Shown: piece after piece, positions 25,324-33,632 of the stretch
Numbering within the stretch: the stretch's first letter is position 1
Layout of the letters: each line of letters opens with the position of its first letter
Assembly (NCBI RefSeq): GCF_014207845.1
Contig: NZ_JACHLC010000001.1
Coordinates: forward strand, 2,064,569 to 2,128,568
Origin: Chryseobacterium shigense
GTDB taxonomy: Bacteria > Bacteroidota > Bacteroidia > Flavobacteriales > Weeksellaceae
DNA: 64,000 nt
Direction: 5' to 3'
Program-made: the position numbers and the translations under genes
The notes under the pieces: generated by a model
The model's database searches: none
The model's input: only the letters and a program-made list of their open reading frames with translations
What the model was told of the DNA's origin: nothing

Positions 25324-28032
25324 ATGAAGAAAATCTTATGGCTGCTGTTACTGGCAGTCAATAGTATGATGTTACATGCGCAACACTTTTCAATCAATGG
25401 AAAGGTCTCTGATCCTGAGAAAAAACCTGTACAGGATGCCACCATTTATCTTCTCAAAGAAAAAGATTCATCCATTATCAATTATACCTCTACGAATAAA
25501 GAAGGCAAATTTTCCCTGAAAACAGATGTTTTGAATGAGCCTTCGATTTTAAGGGTTCATCATGATAAATTCTCCGGTTATTCTCAGAAAATAGAAAAAA
25601 TCAGCCAATCTCTTTCTTTGGGAGATATTGAACTTCCTTCAAATAAGGTGCAAAATATTGAGGAAATAAAAATTACCGTATCGCCCGTAAAAATTAAGAA
25701 AGACACGATAGAATTTAATGCAGCAGCACTTAAAGTACGTCCGGACAGTAAAATTGAGGAGCTTCTGAAACAGATTCCCGGTGTAGAGATCGGCAATGAC
25801 GGTAAGATTACCGTAAGCGGAAAAGAAGTAGACCAGGTAATGATCAATGGCAAACCTTTTTTTGATAAAGACGGTAAAATTGCACTTAAGAACCTTCCTG
25901 CAGATATCATTAAAAACATCCAGTTTACCACCACCAAAACAAAAGAGGAAGAGTTTACCGGAAAAGCACCAAAATCCAACAATACAACGATCAATTTTAA
26001 TATTGATGAAAAAAAGAACAAAGGTCTTATTTCCAGGCTGAGTCTTGGCTACGGTTCCGATAAACGCTATGAAGGAAGTGCATTTATAAGTTATTTTAAG
26101 AAAGATACCAGAATAAATATTATTGCTTCATCCAACAATATCAATTCCCAGGGATTTTCCAATGATGATGTTTTTGACAGTATGGGCAGAGGGAGAAATT
26201 CTACAGGAGGCTCATCCGGTGGCGGTATTCAAAAATCTACTACTATAGGCATCAATTATAATGATAAACTTGCAAAAAATGCTGATCTGGATAATTTCAG
26301 CATAACACGCTCCAATTCTGGTTCGGAGACAGGATCGAAGGTTTCAAGAACAACCCTTCTTCCCGAATATGCACTTACCACCCATTCTGAAAGCAAGGGA
26401 GAAAATAACAGCGAGCAGTATAATTTTGATACATCTGCAAAGATCACGCTGGATTCTTTGACCACTATTTATCTTTCACCCAAATTCAACAATTCACGGA
26501 ACTCAAGCATCAGCAATTCAAATTCATCTACTTCAAGGGATAATTCTTTATTGAATGAAAGCAGTTCCTATACAAGCTCTGAATCGGAAAGTAATTCATT
26601 CACTCCTAATATTTATTTCCTGAAACAGTTCAGAAAAAAAAGACGTTACCTGAACGCTACGATAAACACCACAATTTCTGAATCCACCACCTCAAACCTG
26701 AACAAATCCGGGACTGTTTTTTATGAGGGTAATAGTCCATATGACAACCGAAATCAGCTGGCGGAAACCAAAAATCAAAACAATAATTATTATTTTGGTG
26801 TGGGTTATAGTGAACCTGTTTCAGATTCTGCATCTGTAAGCCTGAATCTAACTTATAATTCAAAAATTTCCAGAGATTTCAGAGATGTGAATGATTTTAA
26901 CGCTGTCTCAGGAATGTATTCCGATTACAATATATTTTTATCCAATAGCATGAATCAGAAGTTTAATGAGATTAACCCTACGCTTTCTTTTGACATGGCT
27001 AAAAAGAAATTCAGCGTATGGGCATACATGAATGTGAGTATTTCTGATATGAAAGTACATTCTATCTACAACGGGCAAGCCTACAGCCTGCAGAAAAATT
27101 TTACACTTCCGGGATATAATGTGAATTTCAATTATGAGCTTGCTGAAAACAAAAAGATTGGACTCTCCAATTCTTCAAACTTCAGTATTCCCGGGGCGAA
27201 TCAACTTATACCTTATGAAGATACCTCTAACCCGTTAAGCTCTCACACGGGAAATCCCGGTTTAAAGAATACCTGGATAAACAGCAGTTCTTTGTATTTC
27301 AGCAGCTATCACAGGATAAAGGAAATGAACTACCGTTTGAATGTCGGTTTTACGTATCGGAATAATGATATTGTCAATTATTCCAGGTATGACGATTCAG
27401 GAAAGCAGCTTATCACTTATGATAATATAAGCGGTAACAAGAATGTAAATGCTACAGGAGATTTCAGTAAAAGTTTTAAATGGAAGGACAGCAAATTAAC
27501 CATCAATCCCAGGTTTAGTATGCTGTATAACTACAATAAAGGATTTATTAACGGACAGCTGTTCAGCAGCAGCTCGTACAGCATGAGCCCGGGCCTGAAT
27601 ATAACATATACCCTCAAAGATAGATTAAGTATAAAACCTTCTTACAGGCTTTCCTACAATTCTTCAAAATATACCAACTACAGCATTGATAAAGCAAATA
27701 CAACCAACCAAACTTTAAAGCTGGAGCTTACCAATTATATTTTCAACAGCAGGCTGGTTTTCGGAAATGATTTTGAATACAGTACCAATTCTAATATTGC
27801 ACCCGGTTTCAAAAAAGATTTTTATTTCTGGAATACAAGTTTAGGGTATTCATTCTTTGATAAACAGTTTACAGCAAAAGTGAAAGTTTATGATGTACTG
27901 AACCAAAACCAGAGCGTAAAGAGAACCATCTCCAATGCCTATATTGAAGACCGCGAGGATCTTATTCTCAGACGCTATATCATGTTCTCGCTAAGTATGA
28001 AACTGAACAAATTTGCAGGCAAAAAGATGTAA
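25324..28032 (+). CDS. TonB-dependent receptor-like outer membrane beta-barrel protein
   Basis: A 902-residue outer-membrane protein. After the signal peptide (residues 1-19, ending MLHAQ) comes a carboxypeptidase-regulatory-like beta-sandwich (FSINGKVSDPEKKPVQDATI), then a plug-like region (SKIEELLKQIPGVEIGNDGKI, VMINGKPFFDKDGKIALKNL) and a long beta-barrel rich in serine, asparagine and tyrosine. This is the 'outer membrane beta-barrel family' form of Bacteroidetes SusC-like receptors; no classic TonB box is obvious. No SusD gene is adjacent, so a polysaccharide-utilisation role is not indicated. Substrate unknown. Confidence 0.9.
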   Translation: MKKILWLLLLAVNSMMLHAQHFSINGKVSDPEKKPVQDATIYLLKEKDSSIINYTSTNKEGKFSLKTDVLNEPSILRVHHDKFSGYSQKIEKISQSLSLGDIELPSNKVQNIEEIKITVSPVKIKKDTIEFNAAALKVRPDSKIEELLKQIPGVEIGNDGKITVSGKEVDQVMINGKPFFDKDGKIALKNLPADIIKNIQFTTTKTKEEEFTGKAPKSNNTTINFNIDEKKNKGLISRLSLGYGSDKRYEGSAFISYFKKDTRINIIASSNNINSQGFSNDDVFDSMGRGRNSTGGSSGGGIQKSTTIGINYNDKLAKNADLDNFSITRSNSGSETGSKVSRTTLLPEYALTTHSESKGENNSEQYNFDTSAKITLDSLTTIYLSPKFNNSRNSSISNSNSSTSRDNSLLNESSSYTSSESESNSFTPNIYFLKQFRKKRRYLNATINTTISESTTSNLNKSGTVFYEGNSPYDNRNQLAETKNQNNNYYFGVGYSEPVSDSASVSLNLTYNSKISRDFRDVNDFNAVSGMYSDYNIFLSNSMNQKFNEINPTLSFDMAKKKFSVWAYMNVSISDMKVHSIYNGQAYSLQKNFTLPGYNVNFNYELAENKKIGLSNSSNFSIPGANQLIPYEDTSNPLSSHTGNPGLKNTWINSSSLYFSSYHRIKEMNYRLNVGFTYRNNDIVNYSRYDDSGKQLITYDNISGNKNVNATGDFSKSFKWKDSKLTINPRFSMLYNYNKGFINGQLFSSSSYSMSPGLNITYTLKDRLSIKPSYRLSYNSSKYTNYSIDKANTTNQTLKLELTNYIFNSRLVFGNDFEYSTNSNIAPGFKKDFYFWNTSLGYSFFDKQFTAKVKVYDVLNQNQSVKRTISNAYIEDREDLILRRYIMFSLSMKLNKFAGKKM

Positions 28033-28082
28033 AGAAAAACTTTACCTTTCGTTAGTTCTTAAATATTTTTATTGGAACACTA

Positions 28083-28152
28083 AAAGAATCTGCTTAATCT
28101 GTGAGCGTAAAAATAACCTCCGCAGATTAATAAGATTGAGCAGATGCTTATG
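28083..28152. repeat. Inverted pair of degenerate CGCAGATT-type intergenic repeats
   Basis: AATCTGCTTAATCTGTGAGCG (trimmed: AATCTGCTTAATCTGTG) is followed about 20 bases later by CCGCAGATTAATAAGATTGA, which is its approximate inverse. The motif is related to the repeats at 36021, 37584 and 56858. No gene is seen in the 217-base gap that holds it. Confidence 0.45.
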
Positions 28153-28249
28153 TTTTATTTTTTTATTTTCTCTCTATTTTGTCGTAAAGATTGATGGTAT
28201 ACTATGTACCGGAAGCTATTTATTTTTAAATTAGCTGTAAATTTTATTT

Positions 28250-30109
28250 ATGAAGATCCATATTTCAATTTTATTTATTTTCTTTTTTATCCTTGGAAGT
28301 GCCCAAAATGCAGATCAGAAGGATACTTTTGTAAAAGACAACTTCATCAAAAAGGAAGTCTATATTCCAATGCGTGACGGAGTAAAGCTTTTCACCGCAA
28401 TCTATATCCCGAAAGATATTTCCGGTAAAAACAAATATCCTTTTCTGATGCAGAGAACCTGCTACAGTATTGCTCCTTATGGTGAAAATGAATACAGAGC
28501 CAAGCTGGGACCTAACCAGTACCTGATGAAAGACAAATATATTTTCGTGTTTCAGGATGTACGCGGAAGGTATATGAGTGAAGGAACATTCACCAATATG
28601 ACCCCACAGGTAGACCGCAAGACCAAAAAAGATGTGGACGAAAGCACAGATACTTATGACACCATAGATTGGCTTTTGAAAAACGTTAAAGACAATAATG
28701 GCAAGGCAGGTCAGTACGGAACTTCATATCCTGGATTTTATACTGCGGCAGGAATACTGGCACAGCATCCGGCTTTAGTTGCCTCTTCTCCTCAGGCTCC
28801 TATATCTGATTTCTGGAATGATGATTTTCTTCACAACGGTAGGTTTATGCTGGGGTATTTCAGAACCTTCCCTGTTTTCGGGGTTCAGAAGACAAGGCCT
28901 GAAAACAAAGCCTGGTACATGGATTCTTTTGTAAAGCAGACTTCTGAAGACGGCCTTAAATTCTACAGAGATATGGGAACTTTGAAGGACGGCTATGAAA
29001 AATATTACAAAAATAATTTCTTCATGACGGAGATTATGAATCATCCAAATTATGATGAATTCTGGCAGAAAAGAAGCCTTCTTCCTCATCTGAAGAATGT
29101 AAACCACGCGGTAATGACCGTTGGCGGCTGGTTTGATGCTGAAGATCTTTCAGGACCGCTTAATATTTATAAGACTATAGAAAAAACAAGTCCAAAGGCA
29201 AAAAATACAATTGTAATGGGACCTTTTTCACACGGAGCATGGGCACAGGAACAGGGGAAACATTTTCATAACCAAATCTATTTCGGGGATAGCATTGCAA
29301 CCTATTACCAGAAAAATATTGAAACCAAATTCTTCAACCATTATTTAAAAGGAAACACAAAAGAAGATGCCGGACTTCCGGAGGCTTTAATGTATGATAC
29401 GGGAGCTAAAGAATGGAGAGAGTTTGCTTCTTATCCTCCGAAGAATGCTCAGAAAATCAATTTCTATTTAGCAGATGGAACATTGAAAAATTCTTCAGGG
29501 CAAGGTTTTTCAGAATATTACAGCGATCCGGACAATCCTGTTTTAAGTTCGGATAATCTGAAGGACTTTAATGGGTTTACTCCTAAAAACTATATGTCGG
29601 AAGATCAAAGGTTTGCAGTAGGGAGGCCAGATGTTCTGACTTTTACAACAGACGTTCTAACAGAAGATATCACATTTGCCGGTGAGATCATGGCTAAACT
29701 TAATATTGCTTCCACTTCTACAGATGCAGATTTTGCGGTAAAACTGATCGATGTTTATCCTGAAGATTTTAAACCAGTGGAAAAGAAAGACGGTGTAATC
29801 TATCCTAACTATCATCAAATGGTAAGAAGTGAAATTATGCCTGCCAGATTCAGAAATACCCGCGAAAAAGGAGAAGCTTTGGTACCTGACCAAAAAACAG
29901 CCCTGAATTTCAGGCTTCAGGATGTAATGCATACTTTCAAAAAAGGTCATAAAATCCAGATTCAGATCAGCAGCACATGGTGGCCGCTATTTGCAATAAA
30001 CCCTCAGAAGTTTATGGAAAATCCAAATTTTGCGACGAAAGAAGAGTATACGAAAGCTTTTATTAAAGTATATAATGACAGTTCTATTGAAGCAGAGATA
30101 TTGAAATAG
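28250..30109 (+). CDS. CocE/NonD-family hydrolase (X-Pro dipeptidyl peptidase-like)
   Basis: A secreted 619-residue serine hydrolase of the S15/CocE type, a family that includes X-prolyl dipeptidyl peptidases, cocaine esterase and beta-lactam acylases. It has a signal peptide (MKIHISILFIFFFILGSAQ), an alpha/beta hydrolase domain with nucleophile Ser159 in YGTSYPGFYTAAG, the acid in GGWFDAEDLSG and the histidine in MGPFSHGAWAQ, and a C-terminal jelly-roll domain from about residue 450 (DITFAGEIMAKLNIASTSTD, KIQIQISSTWWP). The exact substrate cannot be told. Confidence 0.93.
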   Translation: MKIHISILFIFFFILGSAQNADQKDTFVKDNFIKKEVYIPMRDGVKLFTAIYIPKDISGKNKYPFLMQRTCYSIAPYGENEYRAKLGPNQYLMKDKYIFVFQDVRGRYMSEGTFTNMTPQVDRKTKKDVDESTDTYDTIDWLLKNVKDNNGKAGQYGTSYPGFYTAAGILAQHPALVASSPQAPISDFWNDDFLHNGRFMLGYFRTFPVFGVQKTRPENKAWYMDSFVKQTSEDGLKFYRDMGTLKDGYEKYYKNNFFMTEIMNHPNYDEFWQKRSLLPHLKNVNHAVMTVGGWFDAEDLSGPLNIYKTIEKTSPKAKNTIVMGPFSHGAWAQEQGKHFHNQIYFGDSIATYYQKNIETKFFNHYLKGNTKEDAGLPEALMYDTGAKEWREFASYPPKNAQKINFYLADGTLKNSSGQGFSEYYSDPDNPVLSSDNLKDFNGFTPKNYMSEDQRFAVGRPDVLTFTTDVLTEDITFAGEIMAKLNIASTSTDADFAVKLIDVYPEDFKPVEKKDGVIYPNYHQMVRSEIMPARFRNTREKGEALVPDQKTALNFRLQDVMHTFKKGHKIQIQISSTWWPLFAINPQKFMENPNFATKEEYTKAFIKVYNDSSIEAEILK

Positions 30110-30157
30110 AAATTTAGGTGGTGACTTCTGCAACTTAGTCATCGTAAAGTATATATT

Positions 30158-30200
30158 TAAAACTCCGGCCGCTGAGGTTCCCTCAGCGGCCGGAGTTTTT
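30158..30200. terminator. Very strong GC-rich terminator hairpin
   Basis: AAAACTCCGGCCGCTGAGG and its perfect complement flank a three-base TTC loop, ending in T5. This is the most stable hairpin I noticed in the window and can serve both converging genes. Confidence 0.85.
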
Positions 30201-30206
30201 AGTTGC

Positions 30207-30233
30207 AGGTGGCTTCGAGAGCCTCAGCCACCT
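30207..30233. repeat. Second hairpin next to the terminator
   Basis: GGTGGCT and AGCCACC form a perfect 7-bp stem across a 13-base loop that includes GAGAGCCTC. It lies between the hairpin at 30158-30200 and the stop of the AlkB-like gene. It could be a weak terminator for the minus-strand gene. Confidence 0.45.
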
Positions 30234-30237
30234 TATT

Positions 30238-30849
30238 TTATTCTTCAATTGTTCTGAAAGTAAGATTTACACGTGGTGCATTTACTTTAGTTGTAGGTGG
30301 AAGCCTGTGGAGCCAGTTTTCCTGGGTTGTTCCTTTCATGATCAGTAAACTTCCGTTTTCAAGGAATATCTCCACTTTCTCTTTGGTTGTTTTATGTTTA
30401 AATAAAAATTTTCTTTCAGCACCGAAAGTCAGTGAAGCAATAGCACCGTGTTTTTTAAGATCGGTTTCGCCATCGCTGTGATAAGCCATTCCTTCACTTC
30501 CGTCATGATATAAATTGAGAAGGCATGAATTGTACGTTTCTCCTGAAACTTCCTCACATTTTTGCTTGAGTTCCAGCAGTTCCGGAGTCCAGAATTTTGC
30601 CAGTTTTGTCCGTTTTGAATAAGTATATTCAAAGGCTTTTTCCCCGAACCATGCTACTTTTCTTTTTGTTAAAATTAATTTTCCGAAGATCATTGCCTCA
30701 TCATTTTCCCACGGAATCTGATGGAACAGGTAATCATAAAAATGCCGGGACTTCTCCCTGTTAAAAACCTTTCCGTAATAATGGACTGTACCGTCATGCG
30801 GAAGGACATTCAAAGGGTATTCTGATATTTCTTCAAACAGGCTGTTCAT
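30238..30849 (-). CDS. alkB: AlkB-like Fe(II)/2-oxoglutarate dioxygenase
   Basis: AlkB proteins repair 1-methyladenine and 3-methylcytosine by oxidative demethylation. The 203-residue protein carries the iron triad His124-x-Asp126 (AYHSDGETDL) and His181 (NWLHRLP), and the RxxxxxR pair Arg193/Arg199 (APRVNLTFRTI) that binds 2-oxoglutarate and substrate. The NLYHDGSEGMAYHSD block is the family signature of the ALKBH2/3-like type. I use the internal ATG (MNSLFEEISEYP) because the longer frame would overlap the upstream ada-like gene by 120 bases. It lies 59 bases downstream of that repair gene, forming a small alkylation-repair unit. Confidence 0.93.
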   Translation of the reverse strand: MNSLFEEISEYPLNVLPHDGTVHYYGKVFNREKSRHFYDYLFHQIPWENDEAMIFGKLILTKRKVAWFGEKAFEYTYSKRTKLAKFWTPELLELKQKCEEVSGETYNSCLLNLYHDGSEGMAYHSDGETDLKKHGAIASLTFGAERKFLFKHKTTKEKVEIFLENGSLLIMKGTTQENWLHRLPPTTKVNAPRVNLTFRTIEE

Positions 30850-30908
30850 AATTCCAAATTTATAAAAAGTATAAGGTAAAATGCATTTATGACCTTTATG
30901 ATAAAATT

Positions 30909-31769
30909 TTAAGGCAAAACAGAATTTCCGGAATAGATCTGTGAACTCTCCCAGCCCACGATCATCTGTTTTCTGCCGCTTCCCCATCTGTAACCTCCAA
31001 TATTGCCCGTAGACTGGATCACACGGTGACATGGAATAAGAAATGCTACCGGATTACTGCCAATTGCTGTTCCGACTGCCCTGGATGCACCAGGATTTCC
31101 TATTTTTTCGGCAAGGTTTCCATAAGTGGAAAGTTTTCCCATTGGTATGGTAAGCAGACTTTCCCAGACTTTAAGCTGAAAATCTGTTCCTTTCAGGTGT
31201 AGTTTGATGGTATTGAGCTTCGTCCAGTCCTGACTGAATATGGACAGTGCGTTTTTCTGCAGCGTATCCTGCCTTTCAAAAAAAGAAGCATTAGGAAACT
31301 TTTGTTTCAGGTTTCCCAATGCTGTTTCTTTATCGTCTTCAAAAGCCATATAGCAGATCCCTTTTTCTGTAGACGCTGCCATTACATATCCAAAAGGACT
31401 TTTGGAAAAACTGTAATTAATGTTCAGGCTTTTTCCACCGTTTTTATATTCCGCCGGAGACATTCCTTCTATTTTCACAAAAAGGTCATGAAGCCTGCTT
31501 GTACTGGAAAGTCCTGTTTCATAGGCGGTATCAAATAAACTCGCTTTTTCTTCCTTCAATAAATTTTTGGCATGTTCAAGACTGATGAACTGCAAAAACT
31601 TTTTCGGACTTGTTCCTGCCCAATCCGTAAATATTTTCTGAAAATGAGCCGGACTTAAGTGAATATTCTCTGCCACTTCCTCCAAACCTGGCTGAAGCCT
31701 GAAATTGCTCTGGATATATTCTATCGCTTTGGCAATTCTGTTATAATCTATCTGATTTTGTGCGGACAT
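30909..31769 (-). CDS. AraC-type HTH / methylated-DNA-protein cysteine methyltransferase fusion
   Basis: A 286-residue two-domain protein related to the C-terminal part of Ada. Residues 8-108 are an AraC-family double helix-turn-helix (VAENIHLSPAHFQKIF, FDTAYETGLSSTSRLHDLF). Residues 115-280 are an O6-alkylguanine DNA methyltransferase with the acceptor Cys247 in the IPCHRVI motif, plus MGKLSTYGNLAEKIG and ASRAVGTAIGSNP. The N-terminal zinc-binding methylphosphotriester domain of E. coli Ada is missing, so if it regulates, it cannot use that switch. The AlkB-like gene downstream supports an adaptive alkylation response. Confidence 0.94.
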   Translation of the reverse strand: MSAQNQIDYNRIAKAIEYIQSNFRLQPGLEEVAENIHLSPAHFQKIFTDWAGTSPKKFLQFISLEHAKNLLKEEKASLFDTAYETGLSSTSRLHDLFVKIEGMSPAEYKNGGKSLNINYSFSKSPFGYVMAASTEKGICYMAFEDDKETALGNLKQKFPNASFFERQDTLQKNALSIFSQDWTKLNTIKLHLKGTDFQLKVWESLLTIPMGKLSTYGNLAEKIGNPGASRAVGTAIGSNPVAFLIPCHRVIQSTGNIGGYRWGSGRKQMIVGWESSQIYSGNSVLP

Positions 31770-31837
31770 ACTATTTCTTTTTTACCTCACAAATTTCCAA
31801 AGAATATACGGCAGAAAAAATCCGATTCTTGCGGAAT

Positions 31838-32695
31838 TTAGTTGTTGTTATAGATATGGTTGTAAGCAAGCATTTTGTAATATAGCTTCGCTGCCAGGAA
31901 AGCTGTGGGCTTAGCCATCGGAGAATCCATTAATTCTACAATATCAAATGCCACTACGTTACATTTTTCAAATACTTTTCTTAATAATTCCAGAGTTGGG
32001 TACCACTGAAGTCCGCCCGGTTCCGGAGTTCCTGTAGATGGGGCAATTGACGGGTCAAAGGCATCCAGGTCGATCGTAATATAAACGTTTCCTGAAACTT
32101 TCTCCAAAACATCATTGATCCAGTTATCATTATTAGCAATCTCGTGGGCAAAAAACACTCTTCCTTCCGACAGGTATTCAGCTTCTTCAGCATCCATGGA
32201 ACGGATTCCCACCTGAACCAGGTTATGCTTCTGATTGGCTTCAAAAACCGCACATGCGTGGTTGGAAGTAGATCCGTGGAATTCAGGACGAAGGTCTGTA
32301 TGGGCATCCAATTGAAGAACCGTAAGATTTTCAAATTTTTCTCCTACTGCACGGATAGAGCCTATAGAAACAGAATGCTCACCGCCGAAAAGGGTAAATA
32401 CTTTTCCTTCGTTGTTCAAAAGCTCTTTGGTTTTCTGGTAAACTGCTTCTGTCATTGCTTCCGGAGTGGAATTTTCAGAAATTTCTCCTGCCAGATATAC
32501 TCCGTCAAGATAAGGTTCAGTTCCTGTTTCAATATCATAAAGCTCCATATTTTCAGAAGCATTTAAAAATAATTCAGGACCTTTGTCGGCTCCTTTTCCC
32601 CATGTTGAAGTTCCATCGTAAGGAACTGTTACCAGCATTACTTTAGAATTTTCTAAGGTTGCATTTTCTTCAGGAATTCCTGCGTATGTTCTCAT
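31838..32695 (-). CDS. speB: Agmatinase (ureohydrolase family)
   Basis: A 285-residue manganese enzyme of the arginase/agmatinase family. The metal motifs GGEHSVSIG, QLDAHTDLRPEF and TIDLDAFDPSIAPSTGTPEPGG (each partly shown) are intact. It hydrolyses agmatine to putrescine and urea; the arginine decarboxylase that makes agmatine is encoded 940 bases away in the same direction, which favours agmatinase over arginase. A HAD phosphatase gene on the other strand separates the two. Confidence 0.92.
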   Translation of the reverse strand: MRTYAGIPEENATLENSKVMLVTVPYDGTSTWGKGADKGPELFLNASENMELYDIETGTEPYLDGVYLAGEISENSTPEAMTEAVYQKTKELLNNEGKVFTLFGGEHSVSIGSIRAVGEKFENLTVLQLDAHTDLRPEFHGSTSNHACAVFEANQKHNLVQVGIRSMDAEEAEYLSEGRVFFAHEIANNDNWINDVLEKVSGNVYITIDLDAFDPSIAPSTGTPEPGGLQWYPTLELLRKVFEKCNVVAFDIVELMDSPMAKPTAFLAAKLYYKMLAYNHIYNNN

Positions 32696-32741
32696 GTTTT
32701 ATTTAAAAATTTAAATGATGTAAAGATTGAACTATTTACCG

Positions 32742-32749
32742 CAAAGATA
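32742..32749 (-). promoter_or_regulatory. -7 box upstream of the agmatinase gene
   Basis: TATCTTTG on the minus strand matches TAnnTTTG 46 bases before the ATG. No convincing -33 element was found. Confidence 0.4.
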
Positions 32750-32834
32750 CAAAATAGTAGTTGAGTTATTAATCGAGTTTTTGCGTTCCGAATGTTTAAA
32801 TTTTTGAATCTTTTAATGTTTAAATTTTAAAAGC

Positions 32835-32842
32835 TATTTTTG
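32835..32842 (+). promoter_or_regulatory. -7 box of the HAD phosphatase gene
   Basis: TATTTTTG matches TAnnTTTG 13 bases before the ATG at 32856, implying a very short leader. No -33 element at the normal distance is obvious. Confidence 0.4.
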
Positions 32843-32855
32843 CAAAAAACAAAAT

Positions 32856-33515
32856 ATGTCCTTAAAAGCTGTTCTTTTCGATATGGATGGGGTGATTGTA
32901 GATACGGAACCATTGCACAGAAAAGCTTATTTTAAAACGTTTGACGAACTGGAAATTGCCGTTTCCGAAGATTTATACACTTCTTTTACCGGAGCCTCTA
33001 CCAAAAGGGTTTGCGAAACATTGATTGACAAATATAGTTTAACACATACCCATGAAGCCATCGCAGGTATTAAAAGGTCCCACTTCAAAAATTATTTTGA
33101 TAATGATGAAGATTTTGATCTGATTCCGGGCGTAAGGGAACTGATTAAACATTATTACGAAAACGATATTAAGCTTATCCTGGCTTCTTCAGCGACAATG
33201 ATAACCATCAATATGGTTTTTGAAAAATTCGGGCTTGAAAAATATTTCAGCGGAAAGATCAGCGGTGCAGACCTGAAGGAATCAAAACCTCATCCTGAAG
33301 TATTTTTATTAGCAGCAGAAATGGCAGGAGAATCTGTGAAAAACTGTATGGTAATTGAAGATTCCACTAACGGGATTCTTGCTGCACACAGAGCGGAAAT
33401 TTTCTGTGCAGCCTACAGAAGCCCGCATTCAAAAGATCAGGATTATACTTTAGCGGATATCGTGGTTTCAGACTATGAGGAACTGGAGCTTGATAAGCTT
33501 ACAAAATATTTTTAA
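32856..33515 (+). CDS. HAD-family hydrolase (beta-phosphoglucomutase-like)
   Basis: A 219-residue HAD phosphatase with a small helical cap. Motif I is FDMDGVIVDTEPLHR, motif II is ILASSA, motif III the lysine in ESKPHPEVF, and motif IV is VIEDSTNGILAA. The cap type and the DxDxV motif place it with beta-phosphoglucomutase and related sugar-phosphate phosphatases. It sits between the two polyamine genes but on the opposite strand, so it is not part of that pathway unit. Confidence 0.93.
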   Translation: MSLKAVLFDMDGVIVDTEPLHRKAYFKTFDELEIAVSEDLYTSFTGASTKRVCETLIDKYSLTHTHEAIAGIKRSHFKNYFDNDEDFDLIPGVRELIKHYYENDIKLILASSATMITINMVFEKFGLEKYFSGKISGADLKESKPHPEVFLLAAEMAGESVKNCMVIEDSTNGILAAHRAEIFCAAYRSPHSKDQDYTLADIVVSDYEELELDKLTKYF

Positions 33516-33518
33516 ATG

Positions 33519-33554
33519 AAAAAGCTCTCAGAAATCTAATTTGAGAGCTTTTGT
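33519..33554 (+). terminator. Terminator of the HAD phosphatase gene
   Basis: AAAGCTCTCA pairs with TTGAGAGCTTT across GAAATCTAA, followed by a T-rich run. Confidence 0.8.
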
Positions 33555-33564
33555 TTTTGTATAG

Positions 33565-33625
33565 TTTTGGCTAAAGCCATTTGATTTTTTTCTTGATTAA
33601 ACGGGCTAAAGCCCGTTCTATTGAT
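33565..33625. repeat. Intergenic palindromic repeat A, copy 1
   Basis: Two palindromes, GGCTAAAGCC (33569-33578) and ACGGGCTAAAGCCCGT (33601-33616), lie 22 bases apart and are followed by TCTATTGAT. The same two-hairpin layout recurs at 36066-36130 and, in shortened form, at 37631-37660. Confidence 0.75.
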
Positions 33626-33632
33626 TATAAAA

